Positions 46,888 through 55,203 of a stretch of DNA of 64,000 bases are shown piece after piece. Location of the stretch: the NCBI RefSeq assembly GCF_013201545.1, contig NZ_CP053746.1:3734501-3798500 (forward strand). The letters run 5' to 3'. A model generated the notes under the pieces. That model saw nothing but the letters and a program-made list of their open reading frames with translations. It did not search any database and was not told the DNA's origin. Position numbers and translations under genes: made by a program. The DNA is from Pseudomonas graminis. Its GTDB lineage: Bacteria > Pseudomonadota > Gammaproteobacteria > Pseudomonadales > Pseudomonadaceae. Position 1 is the first letter of the stretch. The number at the start of each line of letters is the position of its first letter.

Positions 46888-47157
46888 TTACTGTTTAGAA
46901 GGCTCAGCTTCCAGTTGCTTGGCAGCCACGACTCCGGAGGAACTCAGTTTTACGGGGTATTTCAACGTGCGATCGCCGTCGGCAGGGCGGTTAACGCAAC
47001 CGTCATGAATCAACCCGGCCTGTTGCAAATGCTCAAGGGTGTCTGCAACGGCGTTCTCCCCTCGGTAGTTGTCCAGAATTTCCTTACCCAGGCCTGCCGG
47101 GTGGGCATGCAGCAATCGGGTCAGGACTTCCTGCTTGAGTGCGTTATCGATGGTCAT
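46888..47157 (-). CDS. Small winged-helix-like protein (89 aa)
   Basis: The protein begins MTIDNALKQEVLTRLLHAHP and its middle, ADTLEHLQQAGLIHDGCVN, has the pattern of a winged-helix domain; a short C-terminal tail follows. The ATG at 47157 has a CGAGG site and is preferred over the longer frame to 47256, which would overlap the next gene. It may bind DNA or protein; no family name can be given with confidence. Confidence 0.68.
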   Translation of the reverse strand: MTIDNALKQEVLTRLLHAHPAGLGKEILDNYRGENAVADTLEHLQQAGLIHDGCVNRPADGDRTLKYPVKLSSSGVVAAKQLEAEPSKQ

Positions 47158-47240
47158 GTTTACCTCGCTTTGCTGGTGTAATGAGCGCTGCTTGTAAATT
47201 CCGACCACGTGAATCCGCGTTTGTTTGCTGTTTTCCTCGA

Positions 47241-47465
47241 TCAGGTGCGTTTCCATTGCACCTGTGTGACGCCCAGGCCTTCGGCGTAAAGCAGTGCGCG
47301 TTTCAACGGGCCCGCGCAGATGTGGCCCTCGACTGCGCCCACCCCTGCGTGCAAAGTCGCGAAATGCAGCGCGTCACTTTCGCAAAGATGGTTTCCCTTG
47401 TGGTTGAAACGCCGCAACTCACCTTGAAACCAGTAATGAATTTCAAAATCCTTATAGTCATTCAT
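47241..47465 (-). CDS. Small hypothetical protein (74 aa)
   Basis: The protein begins MNDYKDFEIHYWFQGELRRF, a compact alpha/beta-like sequence with His and Cys residues in the middle (HLCESDALHFATLHAG). Similar short proteins occur in other Pseudomonas genomes. It lies upstream of and in the same direction as the 89-residue gene, 83 bp apart. Function unknown. Confidence 0.62.
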   Translation of the reverse strand: MNDYKDFEIHYWFQGELRRFNHKGNHLCESDALHFATLHAGVGAVEGHICAGPLKRALLYAEGLGVTQVQWKRT

Positions 47466-47956
47466 TTGTCTCAGCCTGTGGGGGGCGCAGTGACGCCGGT
47501 TGAGTGAGTACTTCCTTCATGTACCTGACAGCATGGAGGTCGACTGCATCGTCGTTACCGTCACTTCACTTCAAGATCGATACAGGCTGACCAAGTCCAG
47601 ATGGCATTGAATCTTAAGGCCTCTTGATCGGGGCGGGACGTCCGCCAACAGGCTGCGGAGCGGCTGGCCCGCCAGAGAATTACACACCTTTGTGAGCGTT
47701 TAAAATCGCTCGCCGATGGGCGGCGATGTGCCATATCGATATGGATATTGGCCATGCATCCAAAAGCGTTGAATGAATAAAATGAGTCCCCTCGAAGCCT
47801 GAATTTACCCATCTGATGAAGAGCTTGCACGAGGGCTGGATCCTGCAATCCGATGCGTGAATGACTCAAGCGGTCATTCGGTTTTCGAACAGCTATCCGT
47901 CGCCTGCCACTGTGTGCCAGGCGACGGAAACGTGGACTCGTGTCTGCCGCTGCGGA
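47466..47956. other. Intergenic region between small genes and the nuclease gene
   Basis: This 491-bp stretch has no gene I can support. It holds the 14-bp palindrome at 47731-47744 and the 3-prime side of the nuclease gene. A minus-strand frame at 47561-47869 has a composition unlike a real protein. Confidence 0.6.
47731..47744. repeat. Perfect 14-bp palindrome
   Basis: CCATATCGATATGG is its own reverse complement and is AT-rich against a GC-rich background. It may be an operator, but no adjacent promoter is obvious. Confidence 0.4.
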
Positions 47957-49033
47957 TCAATGGCAGTTGCCGGCCAAGTGGTAATGCTTCGCTTCAGCTG
48001 CCGCCGGGCTTTTGAACTCAACCCGATTTTTCTCGGCGATTGCGTTGTACGAAGGGCAGTCCGGACGGTGGTAGACCAGGGTCTTCTTGTTGCCGCGAAT
48101 CGCCAGCGTCAGGTCAGCTGCGCTACCGCCGGCACTCGCAACGGGCTTCGTTGAATTGCTCGCAATGGGCCGGGCCTGCGCGGTGATGGCAGACGCGCTG
48201 GTCGCCCCGTGGCCGCCGCTCAAGCTGGCGCTGAGAAAAATCGGTGCGTGGTCGGACACGCTGTCACGGCCCTTGGCGTGTGTCAGGCCGAGGAATTTCG
48301 GGTAATCGAACACCTCGACCTTGTTCACCCGGATCGCCGACTGCTTGCTGATGAAGATGTTGTCGTAAAGGTTGGCGAATTTGCCATCCTTGGTCGACAG
48401 CGTGCTGGCGCCATCAAGTACCAGCGGCCTGGCGCTGCCGTCGAGCTTGTCCCACGCGGGCGAGTTGGGCGGGGTGTTGAAGTCGCCCATCAACATGATC
48501 TGGTTGTTGCCCGGGTAGGTTTCCTGCAGCCAGGTCCAGTAATTGGACAGGGCGACGATTTCCGAAGAACGGTCCGCCTGGTTCTTGCCATACAGGATGT
48601 GCACGGTGGCCACGACAAAGGTCTTGCCGTCCTTGAGTGAGCGGAACTGCGCAGAGTAGGGCTCGCGCTCGAAGGTGTCGCTGCGGTCGAGGTAGCTCAC
48701 GGCGCCGTCCTCATAGGCAACGGCGTCATCCCGCCAGACGAATCCGTACATTTCCTTGTAGGAAGAGCGGCCGACGGCGTGGGATGCCATCGAACTCCAG
48801 TGCTTGCCCGTCTGCCGGGTCAGCTCCTTGGCCAGCGCCTCCAGCGCGTCTTCGCTCATCAGTTCCTGAACGGCGAGAAAATCGACCTGCTGCGCGACCT
48901 TGGCAATGCCCTGGAAGTCCTTGTTCGGGCGCACGCTCAAGTGCTCCAGGTTCCAGGTGCCAATGTTGACGTCAGCGGAAGCGGTTTGCAGGAAGGTAAA
49001 AGCCCAAAGCAGTGCGACACAAAATCTAAGCAT
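47957..49033 (-). CDS. Secreted endonuclease/exonuclease/phosphatase-family nuclease
   Basis: A 358-residue exported protein: signal peptide (cleavage near ASA-DVN), then a DNase I-like EEP domain (about 22-265) with GTWNLEHL, VQEL, the catalytic GDFNTPP and SDHAP motifs, then a linker rich in Ala, Ser and Thr, and a C-terminal Cys/His module (VYHRPDCPSYNAIAEKN ... HLAGNCH) that resembles an Ada-type metal-binding finger. It probably degrades extracellular or periplasmic nucleic acid. The ATG at 49033 is used. It lies 46 bp downstream of the SOS-controlled DUF1654 gene, in the same direction. Confidence 0.85.
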   Translation of the reverse strand: MLRFCVALLWAFTFLQTASADVNIGTWNLEHLSVRPNKDFQGIAKVAQQVDFLAVQELMSEDALEALAKELTRQTGKHWSSMASHAVGRSSYKEMYGFVWRDDAVAYEDGAVSYLDRSDTFEREPYSAQFRSLKDGKTFVVATVHILYGKNQADRSSEIVALSNYWTWLQETYPGNNQIMLMGDFNTPPNSPAWDKLDGSARPLVLDGASTLSTKDGKFANLYDNIFISKQSAIRVNKVEVFDYPKFLGLTHAKGRDSVSDHAPIFLSASLSGGHGATSASAITAQARPIASNSTKPVASAGGSAADLTLAIRGNKKTLVYHRPDCPSYNAIAEKNRVEFKSPAAAEAKHYHLAGNCH

Positions 49034-49079
49034 GTTTTCCAACTGGGTAGTTCATCAAGGGGGTAGGGCGGTTTGCAGG

Positions 49080-49331
49080 TCAATCTTCCTTGGGCACTGT
49101 CCAGAAAATCTGCACACCGCCGTCGTCTCGCCAGGCCAGGGTCACGTTGTCGTTCTCGTCGATCTCTTCCAGCAACTGTTTCCAGTCGTCCTCAAGCTCG
49201 TCCGCCAGCCGAAAAATCAGTGCCGCGCGGGCTTTCTGCGCGCTCTGGGAATTGATGATTTTCTGCACCCGCACGGCCATGCGCTCGTAGTGCCCTGGCG
49301 ATGCTGCGGTTGCTGCATGGGTGTCAGACAC
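49080..49331 (-). CDS. DUF1654 protein under LexA control
   Basis: An 83-residue acidic protein with the DUF1654 pattern: HYERMAVRVQKIINS (about 14-28), the ARAALIFRLADE helix, WKQLLEEIDENDNVTLAW and a final VQIFWTVPKED. The GTG start at 49331 has an AGGAGGG site seven bases before it. A LexA box overlaps its -10, so it should be induced by DNA damage. It is probably co-transcribed with the secreted nuclease gene downstream. Its exact role is not established here. Confidence 0.82.
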   Translation of the reverse strand: MSDTHAATAASPGHYERMAVRVQKIINSQSAQKARAALIFRLADELEDDWKQLLEEIDENDNVTLAWRDDGGVQIFWTVPKED

Positions 49332-49350
49332 GAAGTGACCCTCCTGTTCG

Positions 49351-49366
49351 CTGTATGCGCATACAG
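49351..49366. promoter_or_regulatory. LexA (SOS) box upstream of the DUF1654 gene
   Basis: CTGTATGCGCATACAG is a fully symmetric match to CTGT-N8-ACAG. It lies 19 bp before the GTG start and overlaps the -10 of the minus-strand promoter. Confidence 0.9.
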
Positions 49367-49391
49367 TATTTGAGTGTCGGACGTTTCGCAA
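49363..49391 (-). promoter_or_regulatory. Sigma-70 promoter of the DUF1654 gene
   Basis: On the minus strand the -35 is TTGCGA (49386-49391), followed by a 17-bp spacer and the -10 TACTGT (49363-49368), of which the last four bases belong to the LexA box. Confidence 0.6.
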
Positions 49392-49548
49392 CTACGGATC
49401 AGACAAAAACCGTGATTGACTCAAGTCGCTGAATTTTCGGCTGATTGTTCGGGCCGCGAACCAAAGTCGATCCGGCTGATCTGATCTGCTACACGACGAT
49501 TCAGCGCTCAATCGCACTGCGCACGAGTCATGCAAACCAGGAGGCTTT

Positions 49549-49773
49549 ATGAAGATTCAATCATTGCTGATGCCGGTCGCGTTCGCCTGCTGTGCAGCAT
49601 TGGCAGGTTGCTCCACGTCCACCGTGGTCACCCTGCAAAACGGTACGCAGTACGTGACCAAGGATGCGCCGAAGACCAAGAGCAAAGACGGCTTTTATGA
49701 GTTCGAAGACATCTCCGGCAAAACCATCCGCGTTCGCGCTGACGAGGTAGCCACCGTCAAAGAAGAGGATTGA
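49549..49773 (+). CDS. YgdI/YgdR family lipoprotein (copy 2)
   Basis: A 74-residue lipoprotein with lipobox LAGC (Cys21) and the SH3-like barrel STVVTLQNGTQYVTKDAPK to RVRADEVATVK. It has the same length and layout as the product of 35841-36065 but differs at many positions, so the two are old paralogues. The ATG has an AGGAGG site. Function unknown. Confidence 0.9.
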   Translation: MKIQSLLMPVAFACCAALAGCSTSTVVTLQNGTQYVTKDAPKTKSKDGFYEFEDISGKTIRVRADEVATVKEED

Positions 49774-49911
49774 GCCACGCCAAGGCCCGGCTGGCATGGC
49801 CACCGGGCCCGGCTCTATGCAAAGTCGTGCCAATCTGAGTGGAACATATTCGCATTAACGTCGCTCTAAACGAGGCTATCTGCTCACGATATTTCCTGTC
49901 AGGCCCTAATT

Positions 49912-52533
49912 ATGGATACCCCACCCAACACCGGGTTCAGCGCAGCACCCCTGCGTTTCCTTGCCAACGGCGGTGCGGTCGGAGATCTGCTTCAGTCCTC
50001 ATTGCTGGACGGCTCGCCCCTCGGCCTGCCCTCTGACTGGCCGGACAGTCTAAAAGCCCTGATGGGCACGATTCTTCCTGTGCAGGCGCAGATCGTGCTC
50101 TTCTGGGGGCCCGAATTCGTGGCGCTGTATAACGACGCCTATGCGCCGAGCATTGGCGAGAAACATCCCCGCGCCCTCGGCCGTCCCGCCATCGAGAATT
50201 GGCGCGAGCTATGGGACGACCTCGAGCCGCTGCTGCGTGGCGTACGGGAAACCGGGCAAACCTTTGCTGCCAAAGATCGCGCGTTCTATATCGAGCGGCA
50301 CGGTTACGGTGAGACCGTCTACTTTGACGTTTCTTATTCTGCGGTGCACCAGAACGATGGATCCGTCGGCGGTGTGCTTTGCATTGTCACTGAAACCACC
50401 GAGCGCGTTCATTTCGAGCGTCGTCAGGCGCTGCTGCTTGAGCTGGGCCAGGCTTTTCCGTCCATTCACGACCCCGAGCAGATCGAAGCGGACCTCATAC
50501 GGCGTATCGGTGGCGAGCTGGGCGCCGCCCGTGTCCATATCGCAGAGGCTGACGAGGTCGGTGAGTTCGGCCTACGCCGTGAATACCGGCAAGGTGAGGT
50601 GACGGCTCGATCAGGGCTGATCTCTGTCGGCGATGACACCTGTTCTGCGTTGCGTCAGGGTGCCACCGTGCAAGCGGCGGCAAATGCCGATCCTGTTCTG
50701 GCCAACTCGTACGCCGGCGCACTTCAGCCAGACGGCACGGCGAGTCTGGTCGTGCATGTCCCGCTGATGCGCCATGACACGTTGGCCGGGGTGTTTACGG
50801 TCGAGTTCGAAGGGCTGCGGGTATGCAGCCCTCATGACATCCATATCATCGAAGAAGCGGCCAAGCTGGGCTGGCAGTGGATCAACCACATGCGGTCCGA
50901 AGCGGCGCTACACGCCAGCTCCGCGCAACTTGCCGGAATGTTCGAGCAGGCGGGCGCCGGGATTGCGCTGTGTGATCACCGAGGCGTCTTCCAGCAAGTC
51001 AATGATCGCTACTGCGAGATCATGGGGCTGCAACGTCAGGCGATTGCCGGCCGCTCGATCCTCGAGTTACAGAAAGACTTGCCAGCCAATTCGCAGCCGA
51101 TGTTCTACGAGACATTCCTGACCGCCGAAGCGCCCTTTGAGCTGACCCAGCACCATGTCCTCGCAGACGGCTCCGTCGTCTGGGTGCAGACCCATGTGAC
51201 GCCGCTGCTCGACGCGCAACAACACCTCAGCGGCTTGCTGTTTGTTTGCGTCGACATCACCGCGCGGGTTGGCGCTGAACATCAGTTGATCGAACTCAAC
51301 GAGAGTCTCGAACAGCGCGTCGCCACCATGGTGGCCGAGCGCGAGGCGGCCATTTCTCTGCTGCACGAGTCGCGCAAGATCGAAATGGTGGGTCAGTTGG
51401 GCGGCGGCATCGCCCATGACTTCAATAACCTGCTGACGCCGATCATGACGTCGCTGGAGTTGCTGCGACGCCAGCCAGTCAGCAACGACCGCTCCCATCG
51501 GCTGATCGACGCTGCGCTGCAAGCGGCGGATCGCGCGCGAATCCTGGTAGGTCGTCTGCTGACCTTTGCCCGCAGGCAGACACTCAAACCTCAAGTCGTG
51601 GCGCTGGACAGCCTGGTCAACGATATGCGCGACCTCATCCAGCGCTCGCTGGGGCCGACCATTGAAGTCATCGTCGAGATTCCGCCAGGATTGCCGAACA
51701 TCCTCATTGATCCCCATCAGCTTGAGTTGGGCGTGCTCAATCTCGCGGTCAATGCGCGTGACGCAATCGCCGAACGCGGCTACCTGAAGATCAGTGCCTG
51801 CTCCGAGGTGGTGGCCGACGGTCCGGGGCTGGGTCCGGCGCCGGGGCAGGGTTGCTACGTCAGGCTGACAGTGACGGATAACGGCAGCGGCATGAGCGAG
51901 GACATATTGCAGCGCTGCGTTGAGCCGTTCTATTCAACCAAAGGCGTCGGCAAGGGCACCGGCCTGGGGTTGTCGATGGTGCAAGGGCTGGCCCTTCAAT
52001 CGGGCGGTGGTTTTGACATTCAGTCGGCGCCGGGTCTTGGTACGCGGGTCGACATCTGGCTGCCGATTTCCAGCGCCGACGTGCAGACACCGGCGGGCGC
52101 CGATGTCGACGCAGACCCGGCGCCTGGCACGGATCACCCTTTTCACGTGCTGGTGGTGGATGACGAAGAACTGGTCCGCTACACCGTTGCACTGCAACTG
52201 CGTGACTTGGGCTATCGGGTGACCGAAGCGGCGTCGCCCTCTGCTGCCGAACAGATGGTCAGCGCAGGCTTGCGGCCGGACGTACTTGTCACCGATCAGC
52301 TGATGGCGGAGAAAAGCGGCACGCAGCTCGCCCTGAGTCTGCGCGAAGTCCTGCCTGCGCTGCCGGTGCTGATTGTCACGGGTTACACCAGCGAGTCGTC
52401 GAAGCAGATTGCCGGTTTCGAGATGCTGGCCAAGCCGTTCAGCCGCGCCGATATCGCGACAAAAGTGGCGCAGGCGATCAGCGATCGGCGGGTGCCGGCG
52501 TTGATCAGGGAGCAGGCCGGTCACGCCTCTTGA
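49912..52533 (+). CDS. Hybrid histidine kinase with PAS, GAF and receiver domains
   Basis: An 873-residue cytoplasmic sensor without membrane segments. Order: N-terminal PAS-like domain (about 15-165), GAF (170-335), second PAS (345-470), coiled-coil linker, kinase phosphoacceptor region GGGIAHDFNNLL (His near 502), ATPase (N box LNLAVNARDAI, DNGSGM, GTGLGLSM), and a C-terminal receiver (phosphoacceptor Asp near 795 in VLVTDQLMA). The PAS-GAF N-terminus suggests a soluble signal. No partner regulator gene lies beside it. Confidence 0.9.
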   Translation: MDTPPNTGFSAAPLRFLANGGAVGDLLQSSLLDGSPLGLPSDWPDSLKALMGTILPVQAQIVLFWGPEFVALYNDAYAPSIGEKHPRALGRPAIENWRELWDDLEPLLRGVRETGQTFAAKDRAFYIERHGYGETVYFDVSYSAVHQNDGSVGGVLCIVTETTERVHFERRQALLLELGQAFPSIHDPEQIEADLIRRIGGELGAARVHIAEADEVGEFGLRREYRQGEVTARSGLISVGDDTCSALRQGATVQAAANADPVLANSYAGALQPDGTASLVVHVPLMRHDTLAGVFTVEFEGLRVCSPHDIHIIEEAAKLGWQWINHMRSEAALHASSAQLAGMFEQAGAGIALCDHRGVFQQVNDRYCEIMGLQRQAIAGRSILELQKDLPANSQPMFYETFLTAEAPFELTQHHVLADGSVVWVQTHVTPLLDAQQHLSGLLFVCVDITARVGAEHQLIELNESLEQRVATMVAEREAAISLLHESRKIEMVGQLGGGIAHDFNNLLTPIMTSLELLRRQPVSNDRSHRLIDAALQAADRARILVGRLLTFARRQTLKPQVVALDSLVNDMRDLIQRSLGPTIEVIVEIPPGLPNILIDPHQLELGVLNLAVNARDAIAERGYLKISACSEVVADGPGLGPAPGQGCYVRLTVTDNGSGMSEDILQRCVEPFYSTKGVGKGTGLGLSMVQGLALQSGGGFDIQSAPGLGTRVDIWLPISSADVQTPAGADVDADPAPGTDHPFHVLVVDDEELVRYTVALQLRDLGYRVTEAASPSAAEQMVSAGLRPDVLVTDQLMAEKSGTQLALSLREVLPALPVLIVTGYTSESSKQIAGFEMLAKPFSRADIATKVAQAISDRRVPALIREQAGHAS

Positions 52534-52601
52534 TGGGTTGAGCCCTTCGCTGTGAGCCCTTCATACCGCGTGTCGCATGGCATGAAGGGCGGCTGCGTCG
52601 T

Positions 52602-53321
52602 CTAGACGGCTCGGCCCATCGCCTGCTCGTAGCACGACAGAAAGTACTGCCATTGGGACTCATCCCAGAATGAATGCCTTCTGAGCTGCGGAATGTCGTG
52701 ACGGGCGGCACCCATCGCGGTGATTCGCCCGTGGGATTTTTCCAGATCCAGCAGCGCCAGTTCGAAGTCAAAGCGCGTGTCAGTGACGGTCGCCCTGATG
52801 AAAATGTGCTTGGAGCGCATGCAGCCGTGCTGCCACTTGCCCAGGTGCATTTTCGCCAGCGTTTCAGCCAGACGCTTGAAGAGTCGCTGATGTTGCTCGG
52901 TGCTCAGAGTGGCGGCGCCGCCCTGTGCATACCAGGTGTCGAGATCGATGAAGCCACCCAGATCCTTCGTGACCAGAACGCCTTGCCACACGCCGGCAAC
53001 CTTGCGAGCGCCATAAAACACAGGACGTGGCGCGTTGATGCCGAGCTCTTCAAGTTTTGTCAGCGCGATGCCTTCACGCAGTGCAGTCGGGCGCCCGGTA
53101 GGGTAGCGCAAACTGCGAAACAGATGGCCGGTCTGGCGTTTGACGTAGAACGTCTTGCCATCGTGAACCACGCGCTGCACGCCGCTGGTCCCGCTGCGGC
53201 GTACATTCGGAGGCTCGACCCACGGGCCTGACGTGCCCCACCAGAACTCAAACTCGTTGTTGCCCCGACCCATCTTGCGCTCCAAATACTGTAGAAAGCT
53301 TGCTTGTGCAGCGACTGCCAT
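52602..53321 (-). CDS. inaA: InaA-type lipopolysaccharide kinase family protein
   Basis: A 239-residue protein of the kinase-like Kdo/WaaP/InaA superfamily. Visible features are the VVHDGKTFYVKRQTG strand with its Lys, and the loop HLGKWQHGCMRSKHIFIRA in place of the canonical HxDxxxxN catalytic loop. InaA was described in P. aeruginosa as weak-acid-inducible. The substrate is unknown. It lies alone, convergent with the hybrid kinase gene. Confidence 0.82.
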   Translation of the reverse strand: MAVAAQASFLQYLERKMGRGNNEFEFWWGTSGPWVEPPNVRRSGTSGVQRVVHDGKTFYVKRQTGHLFRSLRYPTGRPTALREGIALTKLEELGINAPRPVFYGARKVAGVWQGVLVTKDLGGFIDLDTWYAQGGAATLSTEQHQRLFKRLAETLAKMHLGKWQHGCMRSKHIFIRATVTDTRFDFELALLDLEKSHGRITAMGAARHDIPQLRRHSFWDESQWQYFLSCYEQAMGRAV

Positions 53322-53645
53322 GTTGCAGTGCGAGCCCCTCTGGCCGCCGCGCGCGTGATTAGTTCACTGCCGCGCAAGGTTATTGGCTAATGGCCACTTC
53401 CGGGCCGCTCAGCTTACTGATTTGTTTCCTGCATGACCCCGTCAAACCCGCGCCATTTACGCCATCCAAGCGGCTGAAACCGCAGCGCTCAACGATGCGT
53501 TGTTGCAACGGCAATACTCCTGAGAATTGAGGGGACGCGTACCCGGTGACCTGCGTTATGTCCGTTCGTCCCATTAATGACAAACTCGTGGAATTGCTGG
53601 CACCGGTCGACATCCACCGTGCATAACTAAATAAGGAAATTTGCC
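53322..53645. other. Intergenic region between inaA and the DUF1652 gene
   Basis: This 324-bp stretch separates two divergent genes and should hold both promoters. No gene or strong repeat was seen; the minus-strand frame at 53380-53658 looks non-coding. Confidence 0.6.
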
Positions 53646-53909
53646 ATGATCTCCACACTTGAACTCTGCCATATCGTCGAATCAGGCTTCCTGCCTGCCA
53701 AGTGCAAGTGCACCATCGATGCCAACGATCAATTAATGGTGCAGATATTCGATCGCGAGAGGGGCCACGCAGATCTGCTTGCTGCGGGTATTCCGGTCAG
53801 CTCGCTCAATTCCAGTCGGGCTATCGCCAATCTGGTTACCACCCTTAAACACGACCTGGAAAAGCATGCTGTTGGCCGCCGTTCGACCGCTTATCAGGAA
53901 CGTGCTTAA
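53646..53909 (+). CDS. DUF1652 domain protein
   Basis: An 87-residue soluble protein beginning MISTLELCHIVESGFLPAKC, the hallmark of the Pseudomonas DUF1652 family, with the conserved GIPVSSLNSSRAIANLV in the middle. Function unknown. A purine-rich AAGGAAA site precedes the ATG. Confidence 0.9.
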   Translation: MISTLELCHIVESGFLPAKCKCTIDANDQLMVQIFDRERGHADLLAAGIPVSSLNSSRAIANLVTTLKHDLEKHAVGRRSTAYQERA

Positions 53910-53940
53910 GCTTAGCTGCATGATTCACCCTTCCTTTCTA

Positions 53941-53990
53941 TCCTCCGATTCAGGCCGCAGGCCATGCGCGTTGCGACGGCAATCGGAGGA
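53941..53990. repeat. Long inverted repeat upstream of the rbs operon
   Basis: Perfect 10-bp arms TCCTCCGATT and AATCGGAGGA enclose a 30-nt, partly self-complementary loop. No U-tract follows on the plus strand, so a simple terminator role is doubtful. Confidence 0.55.
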
Positions 53991-54071
53991 GCAGGGCGAT
54001 ACATGGCCCGCTCTAAAATTCCTGCTTTACTGAGTTGACAAACGCCCCGGCGCTTCCCATAGTTTCGGTCA

Positions 54072-54085
54072 CGCAAACGTTTGCG
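54072..54085. promoter_or_regulatory. RbsR operator
   Basis: CGCAAACGTTTGCG is a perfect 14-bp palindrome of the LacI/GalR-family type with a central CG. It lies 68 bp before the rbsB start. The LacI-type RbsR encoded in the same operon is the obvious ligand. Confidence 0.85.
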
Positions 54086-54152
54086 ATTCCGTCGAGCTGT
54101 CCTTGACGCGTAAACGCTGCCGATAACAACAATCATAATGTCGGAGTGATCC

Positions 54153-55112
54153 ATGAAGCTGCCATTCGCTGCACGTCTTCTTGCTGTTGCCATGCTTACC
54201 GCTTCTGCTGCATCCCTGCCTCTATCATCTGCCTTTGCCGACGACGCGAAAAAGCCGACCGTTGCGCTGGTGATGAAATCCCTGGCCAATGAATTCTTCC
54301 TGACCATGGAAGACGGCGCCAAGGTGTATCAAAAAGAGCATTCCGCTGACTTTGACCTGATTTCCAACGGCATCAAGAACGAGTCCGACACGGCCGCCCA
54401 GATCGACATCGTCAACCAGATGATCGTCAAGAAAGTCGACGCGCTGGTCATCGCCCCGGCCGATTCCAAGGCCTTGGCGTCGGTGCTGAAAAAGGCCATG
54501 GACGCGGGCATCAAAGTCGTCAACATCGACAACCAGCTGGACGCCGAGGTGTTGAAAAGCAAAGGCATGGAAGTGCCTTTCGTAGGCCCGAACAACCGCA
54601 AGGGCGCCAAGCTGGTGGGTGACTACCTGGCCAAGCAACTGACGGCGGGTGCTGAAGTCGGCATCATCGAAGGCGTGCCGACCACCACCAACGCGCAGCA
54701 ACGCACCGCGGGCTTCAAGGACGCGATGGACGCTGCGCAGATGAAGATCGTTTCCACGCAGTCCGGTAACTGGGAAATCGACAAGGGCAACGCCGTTGCG
54801 TCCGCCATGCTCAACGAATACCCGAACCTGAAAGCGCTGCTGGCCGGTAACGACAGCATGGCGCTGGGCGCTGTCTCGGCAGTACGTGCGGCAGGCAAGG
54901 CGGGCAAGGTTCAGGTCGTCGGTTACGACAACATCAACGCCATCAAGCCGATGCTGAAGGACGGCCGCATTCTGGCCACCGCTGACCAGTTCGCGGCGCG
55001 TCAGGCTGTATTCGGTATCGACACCGCCCTGAAAATGGTCAAGGGCGAGAAGCTCGAGATCACCAACGGCGTGATCGAAACCCCGGTCGAGCTGGTGACC
55101 AAGCCGCAATAA
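54153..55112 (+). CDS. rbsB: Ribose ABC transporter substrate-binding protein
   Basis: A 319-residue periplasmic protein with a signal peptide (cleavage near AFA-DDA) and the Peripla_BP_4 fold: VALVMKSLANEFFLTMEDGA at the start, the hinge IEGVPTTTNAQQR and a ligand loop with VVGYDNI. It captures ribose for import by RbsAC. It is the first gene of the operon, just after the RbsR operator. Confidence 0.93.
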   Translation: MKLPFAARLLAVAMLTASAASLPLSSAFADDAKKPTVALVMKSLANEFFLTMEDGAKVYQKEHSADFDLISNGIKNESDTAAQIDIVNQMIVKKVDALVIAPADSKALASVLKKAMDAGIKVVNIDNQLDAEVLKSKGMEVPFVGPNNRKGAKLVGDYLAKQLTAGAEVGIIEGVPTTTNAQQRTAGFKDAMDAAQMKIVSTQSGNWEIDKGNAVASAMLNEYPNLKALLAGNDSMALGAVSAVRAAGKAGKVQVVGYDNINAIKPMLKDGRILATADQFAARQAVFGIDTALKMVKGEKLEITNGVIETPVELVTKPQ

Positions 55113-55203
55113 GCCGACCTGGTTTCTCAGCCAACTCATTCCAAACCCGCAGTTTTCCAAATATGTACCGCCTGCCCGTGAGGGCAGGTGCGTGGAGATC
55201 GTT

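Noticed and set aside
47561..47869. 102-codon minus frame in the large gap
   Set aside because: Composition rich in Ser, Arg, Trp and Cys, no ribosome-binding site and no recognisable fold.
53380..53658. 92-codon minus frame between inaA and the DUF1652 gene
   Set aside because: It overlaps the DUF1652 start and has no supporting signals.
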